Shown here one piece after another: positions 54,030 to 64,000 of a DNA stretch of 64,000 nucleotides (within the stretch, counting starts at the first letter, position 1; each line of letters opens with the position of its first letter). Below the pieces are notes generated by a model. The model was given only the letters and a program-made list of their open reading frames with translations. It was not told the origin of the DNA and made no database searches. The position numbers and the translations under genes were made by a program. Origin of the DNA: Rhea pennata (taxonomy: Eukaryota; Chordata; Aves; Rheiformes; Rheidae); contig NC_084670.1 of the NCBI RefSeq assembly GCF_028389875.1, positions 38,157,333 through 38,221,332 on the forward strand. The letters are read 5' to 3'.

Positions 54030-57000
54030 AGAAATGCTTGGTGGTCCTGCAGGTCTCCTGAGCACAAAGCAACCTCTGTCCCTTTCCTTTCATTAGTTGG
54101 ACAGGGAGGCTCTGTGAAGGGAGAAAGGATGCAGAGTCTTTGAACTCAGACCCCAGCAAGGAGACCGCCCCAGACTGGAGCTCTGCTGAAATGCCAGCTG
54201 CCCTGGGGGCACAGGCTCTGGAGCAGGAGACCTGGCTCTGCACCTGGGTTTGTGGGGCACTGGCTGATGCCTTGGTGCCACAGGCTGCCTGGCACCAGGC
54301 ACATCTTCATCCGTTGCAGGGTGAGAAGTCAAAGCACTGTGAGACTTCCTCAGCCCACACACAGGAGGCTTTCAGGCACTTAGACACAGGCCTTCAAGAG
54401 ATGCTGCACTTCATGAGAAGAGTCTTTTAATTCATCTTACTGGTCATTTTATAGGCCCCATAGGAAAAGAGGGGGCACAACAGCATTTGCTGAGCAGGCC
54501 AGTAGTAATAGCATTTGTGGCGTGAGGAAGCAGAAGGAGAGCAGAGGTACCAGGAGGTGAACTCACACCCTGTCACCCATGGCAGCCAGGTGCATTGAGG
54601 GGAGCCTTCACATCCATATGTAGCCTCACCTCACTCACTTGCAGCTGCTTTCAGAGGGTCATGATCTTGGCAAAGATGTTGACAGCTACAGGGATGCACC
54701 CTGGCATCCTCCCTCCAGCCATGCGGGCACTAGAACTGCACTTGGAGCCTACATGAGTGGAGCAACCTAAAAAGAAAGAATTGGAGAGTTATCATCAGTT
54801 CTGCTGGCCTTACATAGTCACAGCAGCCCAGGGCAAATGTCTCCCCTCTGTACTGAACTGAAGAATCATCAGAGCACAGACAGTCGGGTCCTTGGAGACA
54901 CTGGACTCCTGGTTTGGGCAAAACTAAGACCCTTTTTTGGATGCTTGGTCTTGTCTGAGCTTCCCAGTTCCAGAAAGGCACTGACACACAGGAGGAAGTC
55001 CAGCACAAGGACACCAAAACGGTCAGGGGCTGAAGCATGGGGCAGATAAGGAGAGGCTGGAAGAGCTGGGTATGTTCAGCCCAGGCAAGAGAAGGCCCAG
55101 AGAGATTGTGAATCTCCATCCTTGGAGATATTCAGAACTTGATGGGACAAGGACTGGAGCATCCTCACCCTCTGGGCCATGCCTTGATCAGGCTGCTGGA
55201 CCCCCACCTCCACAGGTCCTCCACCATTGCAGGCTCAATACATCTGCTATTTTGGGACTGCATTCCCAAGGGACCAGTGGCTTTGGAGCTGCCACCTTGA
55301 GCACTGACCAAAGACAGGCTCCTCAAAGCCACCCATCACCCCAAGAGGCCCAGCTTCCTGTGAGTTGGCACCCCGCTATCTGTAAGGTCTGGCAGCCACA
55401 AAGAGGAGAAATGGCTCTGACTCATTTGAGTAACTCCCCATCTCTCTGAAGGACTCGAATGGCTTAGGGCCTCCAATGGGAAGATGCAATGAGTGTCCGG
55501 ATTCAACGGAAAGTCATTAAGGCATCAGCAAACAGTGAGCACCTCTGGGTCATACGGGGATGCTCCAAGGAGGGAACACGGTCACCAACAATCCCCACAC
55601 CACATCCCCAGGAAGGACACCGTGATGGCACACTGGTCCCTGGGAGTGCAGTCAGGTCCTCACCTTGCAGTGCTCCTTTCTCCCAGCCTGGCAGGGCTCC
55701 CATAGCACTGCTCTCTCCAGACACCTCCTCCTGCACCCAGCACCAACACACTAGGCCCCCATCCCCACCACAGGGCACCCACCACACTGTGACATGCTGC
55801 CTCCCGACATGCCTCACAGCAGGTGTGGGAGAGCCAAGCTTGTTTTTACCCATTTTTGGTGCAAGGCAGTGTCCTCTAAACCAGCTGAGGGGGCAGGCTG
55901 GAGGAAGGACCATTTCTCTTTCCTCTCTTACAAAGTATTTGACCCTCAGGGCTCCACTCATGGGCACCCTGACTTCTCAGCACTGCAGGGAGACTATCCC
56001 CTCAGGCCTCAGCAGGGACGAGACCGAAAACAAGAGTGGTTACACTGAGAAAGCTCTGGGACTCTTCCTCGAAAAAGGAGGGGCAACTCTCAAAGTGCTC
56101 AAGTAGAAAACACCAAGGGTCAAGGGCTTCAAGCACACAAGGTCCTCAGTGCCTGACCAAAAGACAGCAGCCTCCCTGGATGACGGCTGTGCTCACCACA
56201 CCTCCCTTGGCTCCAGCTACTTGCAGCAATGCATCTAGAGCTAAGTGGGGCTCCTCACACCCATCCAAGCCTCAGGAGAAAACACAGCGCCTTGCCCATG
56301 TCAGCAGTGTCAGCACCTAACACCACCACACCTAGCACACTCATGCCTGCACGTGGGCTGCTCTCTTGTGTCCCTGCTGCAGCACAGACAGCAGGATGAT
56401 GGGGAATTCAGAGACTGCAGCTGGGAGGAGGAGAGGTGCAGCCCTCGCAGGGCACTCTTGCTTGGCTCGCCTACTCAAAGGGACTCCTTGTCTAGGGAGA
56501 TCTGGCACAGCAAGGGAGCAGCACCTTCCAATTCATCTCCTAGGAACATACTTACCCGTATACAAAGACCCTCTCTCTGCAAAGCTTTCACTCCTCCAAG
56601 GAGCTTCCAGTACACTAATGCCCAGCCAGCAATGAGCAACACACATGGCCCTTTCCTCTCTCAGCAAATACCACTGCAAGGGAAAGCTCTCATGAAGAAA
56701 AGCAAGCGAGCAGAAAGGGAAAAAGCACCCTTGGTTCACACTTCAGAGCAAGCAGAAACACTCCCTGCCCTTTAGGCAGCATCCTGCCTGCACATCCTGG
56801 CAAGAGCTGAGGAAACACAAGGCCTGAACCTCATTGCAGAGAAGGCAGCAGGCTGCCACCATCCCTGCCTCACATCATCAAGGCACCTGGGTCCTGCAAG
56901 CCAAGCCACCTCCTCACCACACAGTGATCCTCATCCCCTCAGCCTAAGGCACTCCTCACAAAGAGCACTGCTCTCTCCAGACACCTCCTCCTGTGATCAG

Positions 57001-59590
57001 CACCAAGACACCAGGGTATCATCTGTCCCCATCACAAGGTACCCCACCACTCTGACACACCACACGCCTGCTCCTCACCTCACAGAGGGCTGCCACCCAA
57101 CATGCAGCTGTACATCGGGGACACAGGGCACACGACCAGCCATGGCTGCAGCTAGGGGACCCTCAGGACACATCAACCCTCAGAGATATCATCCACATCT
57201 TGGAGAAAAATCTCAGAAGCCCCCTGGTGTTTTGATGGGGCAGAGTTTTCTGCAGCACACAGACACTGGAAATCAGACATTACCATTCTCACTGCTCACA
57301 CCTGCTCTTAATCCATTTAGCAGCATAAAAATTCTACCTGGACTCCCTCAGAGACTGGTGCAGGGGTGCAAGCCTGTCCTGAGGAAGAAGCCCCAAATCA
57401 GACTCCAGGCCTGCGTTTATAGCCCTGAGGTTGACGTTGGTCCATCAGGGACTCACAAAGAGATCACAGTCACCACCACAGCCATGTGCCTGTCACAGGA
57501 GCTGGGGAAAGGCCTGCAAGTGATTCTGGGGAGCATTTCCTGACAGCAGCATCGCACAGGAGCAGCAACCACAGGGCTGAAGGCAGCAGGGCCTCATGTC
57601 CCGGGCAGAGGGAGAAGCAGCCCCACAGCACAGGCGTCTGGTTCCTTCCACAGGGCTGAGCCACAGGCTGCGCTCCGATTGGCTGTCAAGAGCCATCAGT
57701 CAGAGCAATCCCCGCCCCCTGCCCTTGCAGACCCGGGGCGCTGCCATGGCAACACTACCGCCCCCTGTGTCACCCCGCGGCAGCCCCGCCCCCCCCCCCC
57801 CCCGCGCGGGACGGCGCCATCTTGTGGGCAGCATCGCGGGGTGCGGCAGGACCTCGGGGCAGCCCGGCGTCAGGTGCCCGGGCAGTGCGGGGCCCTGGGG
57901 CCCGGTCGCTGCCCTGTAGGGCTGGGCTCTGCCGCAGGGGCCCCACGGGGCTCCTCGCTGCCCTGCACCCTGTGTCCATGCCAGGCGTGGGAGGAAGCCC
58001 TGGGGCCTGTGCTGGTGCCAGCCCTGGTGCTGGTGTGGGGGCCCTGGTCATGGCTGGGGCGCTGGAGCCCACGGGCAGCGTGCTGCTGCCCCCAGGGCAG
58101 GGCAGGGCTGTGTCCTCTCACCTCTGCTGCCCGGGCCCCTCCCCACAGCAGCCCTGGGGCTCGCAGCCCTTGTGGTGTTCCAGGCCATGGCCAGGCAGGG
58201 GCTGCTCTGTGTGGGGCTGGGCTGGGCCCCAGAGGGTCACTCCAAAGGGCTGAGGAGCCCCAGGAGCTCAGGAGCCTTGGGGCTCAGGGCAGCCCCAGTC
58301 CCAGGACCCAGCAGTCCTGGCTGCCACATTCTCCCCTGAACCAGGCAGCACCCTCAGGCAGGGCTCTTGTGGCAGCTTCCCCACTCTGTCCACTCACCCC
58401 ACAGATCAGGGCCCACAGCCATTTTCGCAGTTAACAGTCTCTGTGCGACATGTCAGGAAGGAGCCCCTGCAGCCCTTACCCTTGGTGCAGAGCATAGGAG
58501 ACTCGGGAATAAACAGCTGGTGTCCAAGCTGATAGTGTCAGTGCAGGAGCCTCCATCTGGCTTGCTCCCTTGCCCTCAGCTCACCTCTCAATGCAGGGAG
58601 GAAGGATGCTCTTTCTGTCTGGTCCCCCAAAACTCCTCTCCAACACGTCCCTGCTCCTCTGCCTGTTAGTGAGTGGTCGCAATGTGTTCCCGCTGCCTCC
58701 TGTCCCTGCTGCTTGCCATGAAGCAGCTCTGAAGGGCAGCAGTGGGGAGAGTGAGAGCAGTGCAAAGCAGCACCTGGGCCTCTCAGGGAAGTGAGGACAT
58801 CACCATGGCACCAGGAAGACCTTCCTGTGATGTGTCACAACCCACTGTGACCTCAGCTCGTGTCACCTGGGGGCTCAGTAGGTCATTCCCATGGAGATGG
58901 CACAACCGGGGAGAGAAAAGAGAGATTTCCCCTCACATTCTGGAAAGTAGTTGCCTCCCCTCACCCCAGATAAGTTCCAAATATTTCTAATAAACCCTTC
59001 AGGAACATCTCCAGATGGTGCCAAAGGCTGTGAAATATTTAAAATGAAGCACTAGAGAGGTCATGTCTGTGTCCCTGCACCAACAAGTCTCTGCACTGGG
59101 CAGACCTGTGCAGGAAGCTGGGGTTTTGGGGTTGGATTGGAGGTTGACATCCTTCAAAGACTGGATCAGTCATATGGTATCCACATGACAAAATAAAGTG
59201 TGACTAGGCACTGACATGCTTTTAGTGAGCTTGCAAACTGTTTTCCCCCTTGGGTAGCTTTGGTGAGCTTCAAAACTGATAACTACTGTGGGTCACTCTC
59301 TTTGTAGAAGTGGGATATAGAACAGTGTGGGACAGGATGTGGTCTTCTTCCCTGAAGCACGAACCAGATTCCAGCAAGGTTTCTTGGTCTGCAAAGGCAG
59401 TGCTTGAGATGGAGATGAGATGCCAGAAAAGAGCAAATGTGCCCTTAATACACATCATTCAGAGGGCTTTACCTGTGATGCTGGTCCTTGCCAGTCTCCA
59501 AAGCCACGGGGCAGACCAGACCAGGTGGTAAATATGAGGAAGTGTTCCCCTTTTCCATGAATTTTGTCCAGCTTTCCTTCTGGCACCCTA
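54030..59590 (+). repeat. Segmental duplication unit Q, copy C
   Basis: Aligns with B from its left edge to about 59590 and closely with A. It keeps the promoter-like core deleted in A. Its right end stops earlier than in A and B (after ccagctttccttctgg). No conserved protein is found. Confidence 0.8.
57678..57824 (+). promoter_or_regulatory. Promoter-like core of Q copy C
   Basis: Inverted CCAAT (ATTGG) at 57678-57682, GC box ccccgcccc at 57710-57718, X-box gctgccatggcaac at 57740-57753, a C15 run at 57789-57803 and a YY1-like gcgccatcttg at 57814-57824. TATA-less and CpG-rich; the same order as in copy B. The C run could form a quadruplex on the minus strand. Confidence 0.52.
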
Positions 59591-61139
59591 GCTGGACATT
59601 TTAAGTTTCCCTTTTTTCCAGTTTTCCTCCTCCTCTTATGCTTGATTCATAAAGGTACTGAGCTGCTGATTTGCCCTTCAGGGAGTTTAAGGCTTATTCC
59701 ATCTTTCAGTAATCTGTCCCTTTAGGTAAGTCATTAATTCTGATTGTGTCTCCGATTTCCTATCTGTCCAAAAGATTTCTAGTGAGGCTACCTCTTGTGA
59801 AAGATGAACCTCATTGAAGGCAACTTAGTAGAGTGTTGAGGAGTGTAATTATTTTAATGAAACTTTGTCGTATTTTGTTTCTTTTTATTTTCTTTTTATG
59901 TTTTTGCAATAAAAAAGTCGTTGATTTGCAGCTAGTTCTCTAGGTAAAGCAGGAGGGAACTGGGACCTATGAGTTGTAACACTCAGTTGCAGGCTACAGT
60001 GGAATAAGGTTAGCTTTTACCAAGAGTGATGTCAGTCCCAGGCTGAGGAGTGCACTGGCTGTGTTGGGGACATGGGGAGGAAGATTATCCTCCCAGGGTC
60101 TGACCACCAGGATATTGCTTTTCCTACATGTCCCGACTTCCCTAGGGAAGACACTGGATGGATCTCAGCAGGAGAATGTTGCTGTCATTTATTCTGAAAG
60201 CTCTAATATAATAATCCTGAAAGAAACCCTTAAAAGTAGGAATTTTTGTATATTATTGAAGTCTCCATCTTTCAGCTACAGTCTTGACATCTCTCCAATT
60301 AGCCTACAATACCTGAAGAAAATTATAGTGGGGGACATGGTTCATCAGGCTTTTTGCATTTTAATGAGCCCCACAGTACATTTGCTGCTGAGTTGATGGA
60401 ACTGAGCTCCTGAGAGGAGACTGAAGAAATATTCCAGCAGTAGAAGTCAGAAGTGAAGCCCAAGGTTTGTCAAGTGTTAATGGGTCCCACTGAGGATCGT
60501 TATCCACAAATACTCTGTGGGGGCTGATTAGAGCAGAAAATTGTACTCACAGATTACAGGCAGGCAAAGGAAATGTGCCGACACCTCTGATTCCCAACCC
60601 TTGATGTGTTTTATCAAGCAAAATGGCCAAGCCTGGGAAGCGGACACCGAATCCCTGGGAAAGGAGATCCTTTCCCTCGGACATTGCCCATGGCTCTTCC
60701 TGGGGGCAGCGTGTGGGTGGTGGTGTGCAGTACCAAGTGCAGGACAAGTGCATGACTCCTCCAAGGCTCCCTGGGTGCCGGGAGGCAACAAGGCCCCGGT
60801 GTCTCCTAGTTGGGCTTAGTGGCAGAGAGAGCAACCATAGCCAAGGAGACACAGACCTCAGTACTGTCAGGGCCCTTCAGTCTTGCCAGGGCCCTTGGCC
60901 ATTTCCAACTCAGGCCATTCTGTGCTGTCTCACACCTGTGCCTGTGTCCCTAGAGACTGCAGACTCCCAGCCTGCTTCCCCACCTTGCTCTCACTCCAGG
61001 TTCTCCCCTCTCTTACTGATGTCTCTCTGTCCTTGCTGGCTGTTTCTTGAAACACAGAGCCACGGGCTGATCACAGACTTTTTGACCTTTTGCAGGTGAT
61101 ATTTTGCACCACAGCACTACCCTTGGAGTGATATTTCTT
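59591..61139. other. Intergenic region, no gene seen
   Basis: About 1.5 kb, AT-rich around 59580-59920, without recognisable gene or transposon. Confidence 0.5.
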
Positions 61140-61540
61140 CAGCCTATTGTTCAGTCTGGACTTCTCAAGCTGCAGTTTGTGTGTCTTTCCCCTTCCATGC
61201 TGCTTCCCACTACCAAGAACAGCTCCTGAGAGCCCCCAAATGGGGCACACTCGTGCTGAGTTGAGGAGGATAATAATTCCCCTTGTCTGGGTGGCCACGC
61301 TCATCCTAATGCAGCCCCATAGGCTTTTGGCCTTATTCTGAGGGAGGGAGCATGCACCAATGGCTCCTAGGGCATCCCTCGTAACACTCAGGCCTTCTTC
61401 TGGATGAAACATCTCCTCAGCTGGACATGTCCCAAAGTATCCTGATGCACAGGCTTTTCTTTCCTAGGTGCAGCACTTGCCACTTCTCTATGTAAGACTT
61501 GATGAGGTTTCTGCTGGCTGAAACCTTCCGTTTCTTAAGT
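61140..61540 (-). mobile_element. CR1 LINE, decayed RT C-terminal fragment
   Basis: Minus-strand CR1 blocks: gggtggccacgctcatcctaa, the aggcttttggcc tract and ctaggtgcagcacttgccac. Stops and indels are frequent. It covers the same CR1 section as 61840-62100, so it is a separate insertion. Confidence 0.6.
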
Positions 61541-61839
61541 TCCCCACAGACTGAAGCTGTCCTGTGGCAGTGTTAATATGTGTATGTTGATGGCTCCCCC
61601 TGACCCGTGGTGCGCCCAACAAGATGACAAGATGGACAATGCATTCCAGTGCTTGAACATCCTCTCAGCAGAGAGGTTTTCTGCTTCTCTTCAGCCTTTT
61701 TCTCTCTGGCTTCAGCCTATAGCTGTTGTTTCTCTTGATCCTGCCACACACTGTTATGAAGAACCTATCTTTATCTTCTTGATGACCTCCGTGTACAGGA
61801 AAGCCCCTGTCCTGGGGGGCCAATGGATGCAATATTGCA

Positions 61840-63065
61840 ATTCTGTCTAGAAAGGTCCAAGGAGAAGGAGATAATCACTTCCCTTGACCTCCTGGCCATG
61901 CTCCTGTTCATACAGCCCAGGCTGCTGTTGGCCTTCTCTGCTGCCTGGGCACACACCTGTCTCATACTTTGCCTTCTGTCTGCCAAAATCCTCAGGACCT
62001 TTTCTGCAGAGCTGCTGCATGGACACTCAGTTCCCAGCCTGTATCTCTGCAGGGTGTAGGCCTGTCCCAGGTGCAGGGACATGGTGTAAATCAGGACAGG
62101 TCCCAGGAAGGAGCCTCTGATACTCTATTACTCCATAACTTTTCAGGAAGAGTATTGTCCCTTCACCACTACCTTCTGAACCTCATCATCCAATTATGTG
62201 GCCACTTGGCTGTCTACCCATTCAGACCATGAAGACCTAATTGGTGTGCAAGCTTCCTGTGGGATAAAGTGTCAGAAGCCTTCCTAAGCTCAGCTTAGCT
62301 AATATTCACTGCTCTCTGATGGTTCACCAATACGGTTCTTTTAACCTAGAAGGCCATGCAGTTGGTGAGGCATGATTTACCTTTGCTAAACCTATATGGA
62401 CTCTACCCAGTCACCTTCTTTTCCTTCATGGACCCAGAACTGTGATCAGAGAGGACTCACTCCATGACACTCACCTGATCAAAGCGAGGCTGAACAGCCT
62501 ATACTTCCCCAGGTTGTCACTGTGGAAGATAGATGCCACTTTGCCTTTTTCCAGTCATTTGGGCCTCCTCGACTCTCCATAGCTTTCAAAGATGACAGAA
62601 AGTGGCTTTGCAAGATAGCAGCCAGCTCTCTCAGCATTTTCAGCTGCAGCCCATCCAATGCCATAGACTTGTGTTCTTGCAAAGCATTCCTGACTCAACT
62701 ATCAAGCACTCCAGGCCCTTCAGAGGTGCCTCCATTGGGACCCCTCTACCAGTCCCCCCAGTAGGCCCAAGTCTGCTCTCCTAACTGCCAGTCTGGAGTC
62801 TGCTTCTCCTCTTTACAAGCCTGACACTGAATATCACATCCCTGTTCAGTTCTTCCCTGCTGGCAGGTTCCAAGGCCAGGAAAATGGCACCCCTGTTGAT
62901 ATAGCTGGCTTAGTTGTGCTAGGAAGTGTTCCTTCGCACCCCTCAGAATCGCCCTGGATAGTTTGAACCCTGCTGCACTGCTGTCCCAATGAAAGCTAGA
63001 GAGTCTGAAGTCCCCCCTGAGAATCAGGCTCTGTGATCCATAGGCTTCCTCAGGATGCTTCAAAA
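61840..63065 (-). mobile_element. CR1 LINE, decayed copy reaching into the endonuclease
   Basis: A minus-strand element from the RT C-terminal region (ctcctggccatgctcctgtt) through RT (aaggccatgcagttggtgag, ttttccagtcatttgggcctcc) to the endonuclease end. Near 62900-63030 a stretch encodes GDFRLSSFHWD, recognisable as the CR1 endonuclease GDFN/W motif. Many stops and indels. It ends where an OR relic begins. Confidence 0.65.
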
Positions 63066-63139
63066 TGTGGCAGTTCTGTCACAGGTTGTGCATCTCTACT
63101 TCCTGCAGTTTGTGTGCCAGGCTTTGTGCTTTTGTGTAT

Positions 63140-63500
63140 AGTTGGGATGTGGAACCTCAGCTGTGGCACCAGGGCTGAGTGCAGACTTGTCGCTGTGAAA
63201 TGTGGTCCCAGAGCCAAGGACACCGTGTATGCAAAGGCCCCGCTCCAGAGCAGAGACATGCTGGTGTAGACGGCAGCTGAGGATGTAATGCTGACATGAG
63301 GCTCCCGCTAAGAGAATAAATGCTACAATACCCAAGGCCAGAGAGAGACAGGGCTGGGCCATGCAGTCATGGCAGAAGAGTTGTTTTTTAACCAAGGTGA
63401 CTCTGCAGTAACTTGGGGCCTGTGACAGAAGTGACCTGGATCTCCAGGAAGGAGAAGGTGCCACTGAGAAAGTCGCTGGGCCAGAACAGCCTGCAATGCA
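63140..63500 (-). pseudogene. Olfactory receptor relic, OR6/OR11-like, heavily damaged
   Basis: Two overlapping minus-strand frames together retain OR signs. One (about 63388-63500) encodes an LSGTFSFLEI segment and TSVTGPKLL, as expected for TM2 and the first extracellular loop. The next (about 63200-63390, shifted) encodes CMAQ, LSLALGIV, FILLAGASC where TM3 and the (M)xYDRY motif should be, then VSALERGLCI and VLGS, matching the second intracellular loop and TM4. The DRY motif itself is lost. Stops and frameshifts are present, and the C-terminal half seems removed where the CR1 begins. Identification is by eye and moderate. Confidence 0.5.
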
Positions 63501-63540
63501 GTCACACTATGGCTGCATCATTAGCACAGTCCCTGTTCTT

Positions 63541-64000
63541 ATCATTGGGAGTCAGAAAAAGTTTGGAGACAGGAGAACAACTGGGTTTTGAGAGTGTAGG
63601 CATGTATGTGGAGAGCTTGGTGTGATATGCTATCTTTGCAGCACGCTTGGCTGTAAATGGGATTGACTTTGCCTGAAGACAGTGGTGGGAACCCACTGTC
63701 TGCAGATACATACGAAATCGATGATGCCCTGGAGTGTTTGACAGCAACCACTCCAGAAAGGCATGGAGTTCCTGGAGGTCCTGTGCTGGACCTGCTGGAA
63801 ACATGGTGGTTTTGCTGCACACCCCATGCATTTGGCATGGCCCTGAAGGCCTCTTGTCACTGCATTAAAACAAATGTGAGCACTGAATTACAGGAGCTTT
63901 TTGCAGTGTTGGGATCTGTATGTGTCCTGGCTTTGGAGTGAGTGGAGCTCTTGCAGTTGTCGGTAGCAAGTGTCATTTCAGATGGCCAAGGAGATTCTCC
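63541..64000. other. No gene seen
   Basis: Possibly includes the degraded 5' part of the OR relic, but I cannot recognise TM1 with confidence. Confidence 0.4.

Noticed and set aside
57679-58434. Open frame of 251 codons in Q copy C
   Set aside because: Low-complexity Gly/Pro/Ala-rich translation over the promoter-like core; not conserved in B.

Overview
The window looks like nuclear DNA of a bird. CR1 LINEs, from recent to heavily decayed and often with the typical 3' end of short ATTCT(G/A)TG-like repeats, are the dominant transposon. No mammalian-type SINEs are visible. The only intact host genes are single-exon olfactory receptors (ORs), and one further receptor belongs to the OR14-like group that is expanded in birds. 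A crocodilian or turtle origin is less likely but not excluded. The species cannot be named from the sequence.

Layout, left to right. Positions 1-4285 hold the first copy (A) of a large GC-rich duplicated unit, here called Q, with no convincing protein. Positions 4735-6130 are an OR upstream block, followed by a CR1 that is split by a 7.36 kb gammaretrovirus-like endogenous provirus (6492-13854). The provirus has two 608 bp LTRs, a tRNA-His primer site, an open gag, an in-frame UAG and then protease/RT/RNase H, a broken integrase and an internally deleted env. The OR coding exon (14254-15231) follows about 400 bp after the 3' LTR. CR1 fragments fill 15.7-17.3 kb and 22.1-24.0 kb. A second copy of the OR upstream block (24357-25440) precedes a second intact OR (26211-27167), about 76% identical to the first. 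Two CR1s lie head to head at 27.6-29.1 kb.

From 30.7 to 43.2 kb there is a mosaic of duplications: unit R, Q copy B, a CR1, an inverted partial Q copy (D), then a second R. A probable solo LTR (44131-44656) and a minus-strand OR14-like receptor with a single in-frame stop (44886-45821) follow. A nearly full CR1 reverse-transcriptase ORF lies at 50.0-51.9 kb. A degenerate tandem array with a period of about 64.5 bp occupies 52.0-53.1 kb. Q copy C spans 54.0-59.6 kb, decayed CR1s lie at 61.1-63.1 kb, and a heavily broken OR relic sits at about 63.2-63.5 kb.

The host content is therefore a small OR cluster that has been remodelled by retroelements and segmental duplication. The two OR11/OR6-like paralogs are a tandem duplication that includes their upstream regions; one of them later received the CR1 and then the provirus between upstream block and coding exon. 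The Q units carry a CpG-rich promoter-like core (inverted CCAAT, GC box, RFX-like X-box, YY1-like site) in copies B and C, but no protein I can recognise. The least explained elements are the Q family and the 64.5 bp array.
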